From an uncultured Paracoccaceae bacterium (GTDB lineage Bacteria > Pseudomonadota > Alphaproteobacteria > Rhodobacterales > Rhodobacteraceae): 64,000 nt of DNA. Positions 37,185 through 45,932 of this stretch are shown one piece after another (the stretch's first letter is position 1; the number at the start of each line of letters is the position of its first letter). Location of the stretch: positions 1-64,000 of the forward strand of contig CALSNT010000003.1 of NCBI GenBank assembly GCA_943787785.1, read 5' to 3'. Below the pieces are notes generated by a model. It saw nothing but the letters and a program-made list of their open reading frames with translations, was not told the DNA's origin and searched no databases. The translations under genes and the position numbers were made by a program.

Positions 37185-37829
37185 CTATGGCTCGGAAAAC
37201 AAAACTGCGGCCAGAGGGACCGGTAGCACGGCCAGAGCCACGGAAGTCAGAAATCCGATGGGGTGGAAACAGCGACTTAGGCCCGCAACAAGTGCGATAC
37301 CGCCTCCGCCGCCCACCACGATATTTCCGGGCGTATTGATCAACAACATCACAACCAGATAACGAAATCTGATAAGCCCGCGCAGAGGGCGCGCAGGCGT
37401 CCCTGACAGGACCGTGTCCAGGATTTGGTCGTTTGGCACGCCATCAAGACGACTCAGCTGGTCAGCCGCCCGGCGTTGACCCAACCGACGCAATATTCGT
37501 GCTGTGGTCGCGATCGGCACCAAGCGTCCCAGCGCGAAGGCCAGCGCCAGGGCCAGCACCGTTGCGACGTATACCGCCGGAGCAATTGCCCCGCCAAAGA
37601 CCGTCAGCAGAGTCAGACCAATCTCAGCCCCTGGCAAAAACGGCAGCGACATCAAAATGAAATAGCAGGCCAGACTGACTATGATGATCTTGTGCATCAA
37701 CGCCTCGTTATGTGGCATGATCTCAAGATCTAGCGCGTCTCGAATTGAGGCGGATATCCAGAATGCGGAGCTGATCAGCGCTATCAGCAATGCTGCCCGA
37801 AAGAAGAGGCCGATGGCTGGCCGGGTCAC
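37185..37829 (-). CDS. Polytopic membrane protein, VTT/DedA-like resemblance
   Basis: About 214 residues from a GTG at 37829 (GTG at 37832 also possible), a few bases after the preceding stop; a longer frame to 37928 would overlap that gene. Four to five hydrophobic segments. The stretch MSLPFLPGAEIGLTLLTVFGG recalls the P-F-x-P-G-x-x-I-G core of VTT (SNARE-associated/DedA) proteins, which handle lipids in bacterial membranes, but the match is short and the assignment weak. Coupled to the exported protein upstream. Confidence 0.65.
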   Translation of the reverse strand: MTRPAIGLFFRAALLIALISSAFWISASIRDALDLEIMPHNEALMHKIIIVSLACYFILMSLPFLPGAEIGLTLLTVFGGAIAPAVYVATVLALALAFALGRLVPIATTARILRRLGQRRAADQLSRLDGVPNDQILDTVLSGTPARPLRGLIRFRYLVVMLLINTPGNIVVGGGGGIALVAGLSRCFHPIGFLTSVALAVLPVPLAAVLFSEP

Positions 37830-37834
37830 CACGT

Positions 37835-38326
37835 TCAGCCTGGCACAAGATCGACGGCTTCGGAAGATAAGCCGCCGCTGAATTCCAAGACCTGGGTGCG
37901 TGACCAATAAAATCTGTTGGTGGTCCACGCCACGGTGCCGCGCACCATGTTGCCGTCGACCAACCCACGCCAGACCATGGTTGTGTCCTTCGTCGGGCGG
38001 AACGCCTCGACCACGAAGGAAATGCCTGCGTCACTCCGTCTCGTGAAGTATGCGCTGGGCGGGTAGTTGCACCGATCAGTGCATTCCTGCGACATGAAAA
38101 GGCCCTGATCGAATTGCACGAAATCCTTCAACTCAGCAGGTTTGCCCTGCACACCCATTTCGGTGTCAAACCGCAACCCATCCAACACGCCTTTGCCCGG
38201 CGGATCAGCGAACGCGGCCAGCATTTCGGGCGACGTCGCGCGGGCATTATCGGTGTCGTCGGGCAACATCCAAACAGCGGCCAACGCCCCACCGGCCAGC
38301 ATGGCAAAAGCAAGAACAATGCGCAT
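37835..38326 (-). CDS. Exported hypothetical protein
   Basis: 163 residues from the ATG at 38326. The N-terminus is a signal peptide or signal anchor (MRIVLAFAMLAGGALAAVWML). The mature part has two cysteines in SQECTDRCNYPPSAYF that could form a disulfide, and no domain I recognise. Divergent from dnaE by about 100 bp and followed within a few bases by the membrane protein gene, so the two may act together at the envelope. Confidence 0.65.
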   Translation of the reverse strand: MRIVLAFAMLAGGALAAVWMLPDDTDNARATSPEMLAAFADPPGKGVLDGLRFDTEMGVQGKPAELKDFVQFDQGLFMSQECTDRCNYPPSAYFTRRSDAGISFVVEAFRPTKDTTMVWRGLVDGNMVRGTVAWTTNRFYWSRTQVLEFSGGLSSEAVDLVPG

Positions 38327-38429
38327 CAAGGAAACTTTCTATTTCCTTTCAAATGCTAACGTTCAACGGCGGGTCTGGTCAGCGAAATGGCGCTTCAATC
38401 ACGGCGTCGGGCTGCTTAAGACTGGCGAC

Positions 38430-41400
38430 ATGCCCGACTCCCCCAAATTCATCCATCTGCGCCTGCACACCGAATACTCGCTACTGGAAGGCGCGGTTCG
38501 GCTGAAAAAACTGCCTGGAATGGCCGCGAAAGCGGGGATGCCTGCCGTCGCAGTGACGGACACGAACAACATGTTCGCCGCGCTGGAGTTTTCGGTTGCG
38601 GCGCAGGAAGCTGGCATCCAGCCGATCATTGGTTGCCAGGTCGATCTGACCTACGATCCGGGTGCGCCAGGAGAGGCGGCGCGTGATCCCGCGCCGCTGG
38701 TCCTGTTGGCGCAGGACGAGGTTGGGTATCTGAACCTGCTGAAGTTGAACTCGGCGCTTTATCTGGATCAGAATGGTGAGTTGCCTCAGGTATCGCTGGA
38801 CGAACTGCTGACCCATGCTGCTGGTTTGATCTGTCTGACAGGTGGGCCGGAAGGGGCGGTGGGGCGGCTGTTGCAGGCTGGCCAGCGACCCAAGGCGCAG
38901 GCGCTGATGGACCGGCTGAAGACCGCATTCGGCGACCGGCTTTATGTCGAATTGCAACGCCATCCGCGCGACGACCAGACCCAGCCCGAGGCCGAACGCC
39001 TGACCGAACGCCCGTTTGTCAAAATGGCCTATGCGATGGACCTGCCGCTGGTCGCGACCAACGATGTCTATTTCCCGAAATCGGATATGTACGAGGCCCA
39101 TGACGCGCTGATCTGTATCGCTGACGGGGCCTACGTCGACCAGCAGGAACCTCGCCGCCGCCTGACCCCGCAGCATTACTTCAAGACGCCGTCCGAAATG
39201 GCGGCGCTGTTCGCGGACCTGCCGGAAGCGATGGACAACACGGTGGAAATCGCGCGGCGCTGTGCTTTTGCCCCGGCGCGCCGTGATCCGATCCTGCCGA
39301 AGTTTGCGGATGATGAGGTTGAGGAGTTACGCCGCCAGGCCGAGGCCGGCCTGAAAGAGCGCCTTGCTGTCATTCCCCATGCCGTATCTGTCGAAGAGTA
39401 CGAAAAACGCCTCGACTTCGAACTGGGCGTGATCGAGGGGATGGGCTTTCCCGGCTATTTCCTGATCGTTGCCGATTTCATCAAATGGGCGAAGGATCAC
39501 GACATTCCGGTGGGGCCGGGGCGGGGGTCTGGCGCGGGCTCGCTGGTCGCCTATGCGCTGACGATCACTGACCTTGATCCGCTGCGCTATAACCTTCTTT
39601 TTGAGCGGTTTCTGAACCCCGAACGCGTCTCGATGCCCGACTTCGACATCGACTTCTGCATGGACCGGCGGGAAGAGGTAATCCGCTACGTTCAGGACAA
39701 ATACGGTCGTGACATGGTCGGCCAGATCATCACCTTCGGCGCGCTGCTGTCAAAGGCAGCAGTGCGGGACATCGGGCGGGTGTTGCAGATGCCTTACGGG
39801 CAGGTGGATCGCCTGTCCAAGATGATCCCGGTCGAGGGCGTCAAACCCGTCAGCATTGAGAAGGCATTGGCCACCGAGGAACGCCTGCGGGCAGAAGCTA
39901 AGGCCGAGGAGGTCGTGCAGCGGTTGCTTGACTATGGCCAGCAGGTGGAGGGGTTGCTGAGGAACGCCTCGACCCACGCCGCCGGGGTGGTGATTGGGGA
40001 TCGGCCCCTGGATCAGCTGGTGCCGCTCTATCAGGACCCGCGCTCTGACATGCCGGCCACCCAGTTCAACATGAAATGGGTCGAACAGGCGGGACTGGTG
40101 AAATACGACTTTCTGGGCCTGAAAACCCTGACGGTAATCCAGAACGCCTTGAATTTGCTGAAGGAACGTGGTGTCGAGATCGACATCAACGCGATCCCGC
40201 TGGATGACGAAAAATCATACCAGCTCTATGCCTCCGCCAAGACCGTCGCCGTGTTCCAGGTGGAAAGCTCGGGCATGATGGACGCACTGCGGCGGATGAA
40301 ACCGACGTGCATTGAGGATATCATCGCCCTCGTCGCACTCTACCGGCCCGGCCCGATGGAGAACATCCCCGCGTTCTGCGAAGTGAAGAACGGGCTGCGC
40401 GAGCGCGAACTCATGCACCCCTCCATCGACCACATCCTGGACGAGACACAGGGCATCATCGTCTATCAGGAACAGGTGATGCAGATCGCGCAGGAAATGG
40501 CTGGATACAGCCTCGGCGGTGCCGACCTGCTGCGCCGCGCCATGGGTAAGAAAATCCAGGCCGAGATGGACAAGGAGAAGCCGAAGTTCCTGAAAGGTTC
40601 AGCGGCTCACGGGGTCGACAAGGCCAAGGCGAACGAGGTTTGGAACCTGCTGGATAAGTTCGCCAACTACGGTTTCAACAAGTCCCACGCGGCGGCCTAT
40701 GCGGTCGTCAGCTATCAGACGGCATGGCTGAAGGCGAACTACCCGGTTGAGTTCATGGCCGGTGTGATGAACTGTGATCTGCACCTGACCGACAAGCTGG
40801 CGGTCTATGCCGAAGAAGTGCGGCGCGGGCTGGAGATTGAGATCGTGCCGCCCTGCGTCAACCGCTCTCAGGCGACGTTCTCGGTCGACGACGGCAAGGT
40901 CGTCTATGCGCTGGGCGCGTTGAAGAACGTCGGCGTTGAAGCGATGAAACTGATCACCGCGGCGCGCACGAACCCCGACGACCCGACGACAGGCAATAAA
41001 CCCTTCGCCACGCTGTTCGATTTGGCCCGCCGGGTGGACTTGAAGCGTGTTGGCAAGCGCCCGCTGGAAATGCTGGCCCGCGCCGGGGCCTTCGACCAAC
41101 TGGATCCGAACCGGGCGCGGGTGTTTCGTAGCCTCGACGCGCTGACGAATTATTCGGCGGCGATCCACGACCAGCGGGCGTCCAATCAGGTGTCGCTGTT
41201 CGGCGAGGCGGGCGACGACCTTCCTGAACCCCGCCTGTCGCCCAGCGATGACTGGCTGCCGAACGAGCGCTTGACCGAGGAACACAAGGCCATCGGCTTC
41301 TATCTGTCGGGCCATCCGCTGGACGACTACATGGGGCCGTTGAAGCGCAAGGACGTGATGACGCTGGCCGAGGTTACCGCCAAGGCCGAACGCCAGCCGC

Positions 41401-41903
41401 TGGTGGCGAAGCTGGCAGGTTCGATCTCCGGCAAGCAGGAACGCAAATCCGCACGCGGCAACCGGTTTGCCTTCGTACAACTGTCGGACCCGACGGGACT
41501 TTATGAGGTGACTGTGTTCTCGGACACTCTGGAGGCCGCGCGCGACGTGATCGAACCGGGCACCAACGTCGTCCTGACGGTCGAGGCGAATATGGAGGCC
41601 GATCAGCTAAAGCTGCTTGCCCGCTCGATCGTACCGATTGATACGATTGCCGCCGGGGCCGGTGGGCTGGCGTTGAAAATCCACATTGATGAGATCTCGG
41701 CCGTCGCCTCGGTCCAGTCCGTTCTGCAACGCATGGCCGATGGCAAGGGCGCGCGCGGCAAGGGACAGATCACCTTCTGCATCGCTGACCGGGACACGGG
41801 TCAGGAGGTGGACGTGACTCCCGAGCAGGATTTTCCGCTAACACCGCAGATCAAGAGCGCATTCAAAAGCTTGCCGGGCGTGGTGCATGTCGAGGATATC
41901 TGA
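38430..41903 (+). CDS. dnaE: DNA polymerase III alpha subunit
   Basis: 1157 residues from the ATG at 38430, a normal length; the frame stays open upstream to 38142, but the PHP domain begins at FIHLRLHTEYSLLEGAV just after this start. The polymerase catalytic aspartates lie in SMPDFDIDFCMDRREEVI; the palm block GRGSGAGSLVAYAL and the finger region follow the C-family order. The C-terminal OB-fold is around residues 985-1065 (VAKLAGSISGKQ, FAFVQLSDPTGLYEVTVFS). The replicative polymerase. Confidence 0.96.
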   Translation: MPDSPKFIHLRLHTEYSLLEGAVRLKKLPGMAAKAGMPAVAVTDTNNMFAALEFSVAAQEAGIQPIIGCQVDLTYDPGAPGEAARDPAPLVLLAQDEVGYLNLLKLNSALYLDQNGELPQVSLDELLTHAAGLICLTGGPEGAVGRLLQAGQRPKAQALMDRLKTAFGDRLYVELQRHPRDDQTQPEAERLTERPFVKMAYAMDLPLVATNDVYFPKSDMYEAHDALICIADGAYVDQQEPRRRLTPQHYFKTPSEMAALFADLPEAMDNTVEIARRCAFAPARRDPILPKFADDEVEELRRQAEAGLKERLAVIPHAVSVEEYEKRLDFELGVIEGMGFPGYFLIVADFIKWAKDHDIPVGPGRGSGAGSLVAYALTITDLDPLRYNLLFERFLNPERVSMPDFDIDFCMDRREEVIRYVQDKYGRDMVGQIITFGALLSKAAVRDIGRVLQMPYGQVDRLSKMIPVEGVKPVSIEKALATEERLRAEAKAEEVVQRLLDYGQQVEGLLRNASTHAAGVVIGDRPLDQLVPLYQDPRSDMPATQFNMKWVEQAGLVKYDFLGLKTLTVIQNALNLLKERGVEIDINAIPLDDEKSYQLYASAKTVAVFQVESSGMMDALRRMKPTCIEDIIALVALYRPGPMENIPAFCEVKNGLRERELMHPSIDHILDETQGIIVYQEQVMQIAQEMAGYSLGGADLLRRAMGKKIQAEMDKEKPKFLKGSAAHGVDKAKANEVWNLLDKFANYGFNKSHAAAYAVVSYQTAWLKANYPVEFMAGVMNCDLHLTDKLAVYAEEVRRGLEIEIVPPCVNRSQATFSVDDGKVVYALGALKNVGVEAMKLITAARTNPDDPTTGNKPFATLFDLARRVDLKRVGKRPLEMLARAGAFDQLDPNRARVFRSLDALTNYSAAIHDQRASNQVSLFGEAGDDLPEPRLSPSDDWLPNERLTEEHKAIGFYLSGHPLDDYMGPLKRKDVMTLAEVTAKAERQPLVAKLAGSISGKQERKSARGNRFAFVQLSDPTGLYEVTVFSDTLEAARDVIEPGTNVVLTVEANMEADQLKLLARSIVPIDTIAAGAGGLALKIHIDEISAVASVQSVLQRMADGKGARGKGQITFCIADRDTGQEVDVTPEQDFPLTPQIKSAFKSLPGVVHVEDI

Positions 41904-41929
41904 CTAACGAAATTGGCAGCCGCAAACTG

Positions 41930-41960
41930 ATTGGCGTGACGTTTGGAACGTCACGCCAAT
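41930..41960. terminator. Strong hairpin between convergent dnaE and 42001 gene
   Basis: Perfect 14-bp arms ATTGGCGTGACGTT / AACGTCACGCCAAT with a 3-base loop, 27 bp after the dnaE stop. No T-run follows on either strand, so it may be a factor-assisted or bidirectional terminator, or an RNA 3'-end stabiliser. Confidence 0.55.
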
Positions 41961-42000
41961 GAACCAGATTGGAAATCGCCAGATTCAATTTGGCAGGTCG

Positions 42001-42504
42001 TTATTTGAATGCTTTCAGGAATGTTGCGCGGCTTAGGTCGACGACAAGTTCTCCGTTTCTGACCCTGGCGTTGCTTGTTTTTATGCAGGCACGGCGTTTG
42101 ACGATTTCGTCATTTCCGAATGGCACGACGGCGATACCGCCGGTACATTTTCCTGCAGCCCTCCCCAGCGCCTTACCGCCAGACCCCCAGATGACGGTGT
42201 TGGTGGTCAACGAGATTGTACCGTCTATGTTGACCTTTACGCCGGATCCGAACCCCCCAGCAGCGTGAGTATTCACATTCGCAATAGCCCCGTTGGCACC
42301 ACTGGTGATCAAAGCCGTTCCCGATACCGTGCTATTTGTAGTGGAAACATTGGCGGACGCGGAAACGCTTTGTCCACCCGATGACTTGGAGGTTGAGGCG
42401 GAAACACCGGACGTGCTGGCGCTGACTTTCGCGCCACCGACTTTGACGTCCAGTGCCAGGGCAGGTGTTGCGATTAATGCGATAACGATAGGAAGTAGTT
42501 TCAT
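42001..42504 (-). CDS. Exported Ser/Thr/Gly-rich repetitive protein
   Basis: 167 residues behind GGAG. A signal peptide (MKLLPIVIALIATPALA) is followed by a low-complexity, probably beta-rich region of about 75 residues with alternating Val/Ser/Thr (KVSASTSGVSASTSKSSGG, VSASANVSTTNS) and then a non-repetitive C-terminal domain with two cysteines (GKCTGGI, RRACIKTS). The pattern resembles small surface or curli-like beta proteins, but I do not recognise a family. Convergent with dnaE. Confidence 0.7.
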   Translation of the reverse strand: MKLLPIVIALIATPALALDVKVGGAKVSASTSGVSASTSKSSGGQSVSASANVSTTNSTVSGTALITSGANGAIANVNTHAAGGFGSGVKVNIDGTISLTTNTVIWGSGGKALGRAAGKCTGGIAVVPFGNDEIVKRRACIKTSNARVRNGELVVDLSRATFLKAFK

Positions 42505-42969
42505 GAACGATACTCCAGAAATTTAGGAGGCCTTTCGAACTCCGTGGTAAGAATTTTCAATGACAAGATTGGTCGCATACCCAACGGCGCAGCAAATTGG
42601 GGCAAGAGTATGAAGGAGAATGCGCCGTTTTTTTCAGTGGCCCCGAGGGAACCTCTACTATCTGCAGTTGCATCTTAGCCAACATATCAACTCTATGGAT
42701 AAAGGAGGGCTGTCCGTTGGATTTGAGGGATTTCGGCAATGAATATATGCATTTGCATGCAACGATTGATCGAAATGTGGAAACGGTTAATTTCCAATTG
42801 CTCAATCGAGCGCCGGCAAATCGAAGCGAAACCGCTCTGGCGTCATTTGCGCGCGGTTAGAGGGATCTGGAGTCCGCGAAATTGATGCCTGAGAGAGATC
42901 GCTTCGACCAAACCTATTGTTTTCTCGGTTGAAAAGTTCTGGTCAGGTGCTCCGGCCCGACATCGGCAA
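42505..42969. other. AT-rich intergenic region, no supported gene
   Basis: Lies between the divergent-side start of the 42001 gene and the end of slyX. It is clearly AT-richer than its surroundings. An 87-codon plus-strand frame (42597-42860) starts only at a TTG and has no recognised domain; it could be a decayed gene but is not called. Confidence 0.4.
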
Positions 42970-43173
42970 TCACCAATGCGGTGGCCGCTCATCTCCGAAC
43001 ACAACGCCGCCACCCGCATCCGCTTCGCGCCCGGCCTCGCGTTCCATCAGCGTTCTGACCCGCGCTTTCAGGCGGTTGATGTCGTCCGCCTGACCCGCTG
43101 CGAGGGCTGACAGCTCTTCCAGCGCGCGCTCAAGATGCGCGATACGTTCTTCAAGGGCATGTGTCGTCGTCAT
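42970..43173 (-). CDS. slyX: SlyX family protein
   Basis: 67 residues. A single coiled coil (LEERIAHLERALEELSALAAGQADDINRL) is followed by the conserved C-terminal ERPPHW (usually PPHY in other bacteria). The molecular function is not established. Divergent from the first GT25 gene. Confidence 0.88.
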   Translation of the reverse strand: MTTTHALEERIAHLERALEELSALAAGQADDINRLKARVRTLMEREAGREADAGGGVVFGDERPPHW

Positions 43174-43259
43174 AGCGTTCGCCTAGCACAGCCCGAGCGT
43201 GGCACCAATCGGGTTGCTGTTCGACTTTATAGATGGTTTGTCCACGATAGTCTGGCGAG

Positions 43260-44081
43260 GTGAAGCATTTGATTGATATCTATTGCATCAATCTGGACGA
43301 ACGAGGCGACCGCTGGGATCACATGCAGTGCGTTGCAGAGGATGCGGGATTTGCCCTCACGCGGATCAGAGCCTTCGGGACAACGGATGTGGCCAGGATG
43401 AGGGCGTCGGGCGAGGCAGCAGACGTGGTCGCGCACGGTCCTCTGTCACTTCAGCAAACCGGCTGCGCACTGTCGCATTTTGCGTGCTGGCAGGCCCTTC
43501 TTGCCTCTGACGAGCAAGCTGCGGTGGTGCTGGAAGACGATGTCATGGTCGCTGAGGGATTTGCGGCGTTTCTTGAGAATGCGCGATGGCCCGAGGACGC
43601 AGATTTGATCCGCATCGAAGCGGCCGAACAGTTCGCGACGCTTGGGAACGTTCAGGAATTCGGAGCCGCCGATGGTCGGCGGATTGGCAGGCTTTTGTCG
43701 GGACAGAGCGGATGTGGTGGTTATATCCTCACACGCAAGGCTGCCAAAAAATTGGTAGAGAATCACAGAAAATTTGACATGCCTGTGGACCTTTATTTGT
43801 GTCACCCCACATTGCGTTGGTTTAAGGATTTGACTATCTATCAAGTTGATCCGGCACCTGTCCGCAAAGGATGCCTGATGCGCGATCATGCGGAGGCGGG
43901 CTGGGCACAGAGCTCGATAGCGCCAGATTTTTTCAATTACGTCCCACGAGACGACGGCGTGGCAGACCAGCATCCAGAAGATACGAGGCGGCCTTATTCA
44001 ATCAGGGAACTCGGCCGACAGGTCCGTGCCGTTGTTCGTTGGCTTCGTCGACGTCGCAAAGTCGAGGTTCGGTTTGGGTAA
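43260..44081 (+). CDS. GT25-family glycosyltransferase, copy 1
   Basis: 273 residues from a GTG at 43260. GT25 (LPS/LOS glycosyltransferase) signature: IYCINLDERGDRWDHM at the N-terminus, LSHFACWQALL, and the metal/nucleotide motif VVLEDDVMVAEGF. The SGQSGCGGYILTRKAAKKLVE block is conserved in the two paralogues that follow. The C-terminal tail is arginine-rich (VRAVVRWLRRRRKVEVRFG). The likely role is sugar addition to LOS or a surface glycan at the inner membrane. Confidence 0.88.
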   Translation: MKHLIDIYCINLDERGDRWDHMQCVAEDAGFALTRIRAFGTTDVARMRASGEAADVVAHGPLSLQQTGCALSHFACWQALLASDEQAAVVLEDDVMVAEGFAAFLENARWPEDADLIRIEAAEQFATLGNVQEFGAADGRRIGRLLSGQSGCGGYILTRKAAKKLVENHRKFDMPVDLYLCHPTLRWFKDLTIYQVDPAPVRKGCLMRDHAEAGWAQSSIAPDFFNYVPRDDGVADQHPEDTRRPYSIRELGRQVRAVVRWLRRRRKVEVRFG

Positions 44082-44153
44082 CGTGTCAACAAATTGCAGA
44101 TGCAGCAGTCACAGGCTGCGACGCCAGCGCGCGCCAGACAGTAGTATGGGCGG

Positions 44154-44987
44154 ATGAAAGGTGCGCCAAAGCCGATACCTGTTTACTGCATCAATCTGGC
44201 CGAGCGACGCGATCGTTGGGATCGGATGCAACAGGTGGCCACCGATGCCGGTGTGTCCCTGATCCGAGTGGATGCCTGCGATGCGGATGATGCTGGGCGA
44301 TTCGAGCCACCCCCAACGAAGTTGAAGACCCAGAGTGGTCGCAAGCTTGCCACTGTGGAAGTTGCATGTGTTCTGTCGCACTGGAAATCATGGCGCATGT
44401 TTATCGAGTCGAATGCTGCGGCCGCCGTAGTCCTGGAAGATGATGTGGTGCTGTCCCCCGATTTCGCCGCCTTGCTGCAGGCTGATTGGATTCCTGCGCA
44501 GGCCGATATTGTTCGCATCGAAGCATCCCGGCGCGATAACGTGTTGGAACATATAAGATCGATACCGGGGCACGACCGCCAATTGGGCCGCATGAAGACA
44601 TCGCAGTACGGGACCGGTGGCTATGCAATCACGCGCAAAGGTGCCGAAAAGTTAATCAATGCACAGGGTGCGATTCTTGATCCGATTGACATGACAATGT
44701 TCAGTCGCCGTTCGCCTTTGTTTCGTAAACTTGTCACGTATCAGATGTTTCCCGCACCGGTCATACAAGGCATGATCGCCTACGGTGCTACCACTGAGGG
44801 TTGGGTGGCCAGCACGATTGGAACTGATCGGGCCCGGCTGGCGAAAACGATGATCCCGCCTGCTAAATACGACGAGCAGGCATTGCCAAACCGAAATCAA
44901 GCAACTCGCCGCCGCCTGCGCCGTTGGATCCGTCTGCCGTTCCGTCGCCTGTCGGGTAGGCGCAAGGAGTGGATCGATTTCAGGTGA
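44154..44987 (+). CDS. GT25-family glycosyltransferase, copy 2
   Basis: 277 residues, a paralogue of its neighbours: VYCINLAERRDRWDRM, LSHWKSWRMF, VVLEDDVVLSPDF, YGTGGYAITRKGAEKLIN, and a closing arginine-rich amphipathic tail (RRRLRRWIRLPFRR). It follows copy 1 after 72 bp and precedes copy 3 by 54 bp. Sequence divergence among the three copies is large, so they probably use different acceptors or donors. Confidence 0.88.
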   Translation: MKGAPKPIPVYCINLAERRDRWDRMQQVATDAGVSLIRVDACDADDAGRFEPPPTKLKTQSGRKLATVEVACVLSHWKSWRMFIESNAAAAVVLEDDVVLSPDFAALLQADWIPAQADIVRIEASRRDNVLEHIRSIPGHDRQLGRMKTSQYGTGGYAITRKGAEKLINAQGAILDPIDMTMFSRRSPLFRKLVTYQMFPAPVIQGMIAYGATTEGWVASTIGTDRARLAKTMIPPAKYDEQALPNRNQATRRRLRRWIRLPFRRLSGRRKEWIDFR

Positions 44988-45041
44988 GCAAGTGCAATCG
45001 TTTTGACGCCGGCCTCGTAGAACCGCCATAGAGAACTTTGA

Positions 45042-45857
45042 ATGTATCCTGTCTATTGCATAAACCTTGCGCGGCGCCCTGACCGCTGGGCTCATATGGA
45101 GGTGTCGGCAAAAGCTGCCGGAATCTCTTTGATCCGCGTAGAGGCGATTGACGCCGAAACCCTGGATCGCACACGCGAAAGTGCTGCCAAAGCGGGCCCG
45201 GTTCTTGGTGCCGAGATTGTCATCGGTGATCTGGCCTGCAGTCTTTCACATCGCAAGGCCTGGTCGATGATGCTTGATGCCGGGCACGCTTCGGCCGCGT
45301 TCCTGGAAGATGACTGTGTGTTTGCCGATGATATTGCCGAGGTCTTTCCACCGGACTGGCTGCCCCGGTCGGCGCAAGTCGTAAAAATTGAGACCGTGCT
45401 GCGCCCCACGCGGATGTCAAAGCCTCACCCCGCAGGGGTTGGCAACCGCAGCCTCGCACGGTTGCGCGCCCGGCACACCGGTACTGCTGGTTATATCTTG
45501 AGGCAAAGCGCTGCCCAGTTATTAGTCGAAAAAACAGAGACTTTCTTGGACCCGGTGGACCAGATCATTTTCAATCCAAAGTCCGCGCTGTTTTCACAAC
45601 TGGCACCGCAGCAACTGCTCCCTGCGCCGATCATTCAGGGCCAATTGGTAGAGCGTAACCAGACTGTACCCTGGGCAGAAAGTTCGATTGACGCGTCGCG
45701 GCTGGACGTGATGCCCGAACTCCGCGATTTGCCAAAACCCCGGATGCTAGGTTCCGCGTTTGAACCAACCGAGGCATCGCTGTTGCTTCGGCGCCGGCTG
45801 CGTCGGCGTCTGCAGCGCATGTTCGGGTTGGAAAAGCGACCGGTGCCGTTCGGCTGA
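45042..45857 (+). CDS. GT25-family glycosyltransferase, copy 3
   Basis: 271 residues: VYCINLARRPDRWAHM, LSHRKAWSMML, AFLEDDCVFADD (the second acidic residue kept, valine changed to cysteine), HTGTAGYILRQSAAQLLVE and the arginine-rich tail (LLRRRLRRRLQRMFG). hisS starts 75 bp downstream on the same strand. It contains the same tail type as copies 1 and 2, suggesting a shared membrane-association mode. Confidence 0.87.
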   Translation: MYPVYCINLARRPDRWAHMEVSAKAAGISLIRVEAIDAETLDRTRESAAKAGPVLGAEIVIGDLACSLSHRKAWSMMLDAGHASAAFLEDDCVFADDIAEVFPPDWLPRSAQVVKIETVLRPTRMSKPHPAGVGNRSLARLRARHTGTAGYILRQSAAQLLVEKTETFLDPVDQIIFNPKSALFSQLAPQQLLPAPIIQGQLVERNQTVPWAESSIDASRLDVMPELRDLPKPRMLGSAFEPTEASLLLRRRLRRRLQRMFGLEKRPVPFG

Positions 45858-45932
45858 CGGACCGCCGCCCGCTTGCCCCCTTTCACCCCATCCGCTATCG
45901 ACGCCCGCGACCTGATCGCCCGGAGCCGCCCC

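Noticed and set aside
42597-42860. 87-codon plus-strand ORF
   Set aside because: Starts only at TTG, has no Shine-Dalgarno sequence and no recognisable domain; it may be a relic, but evidence is insufficient.
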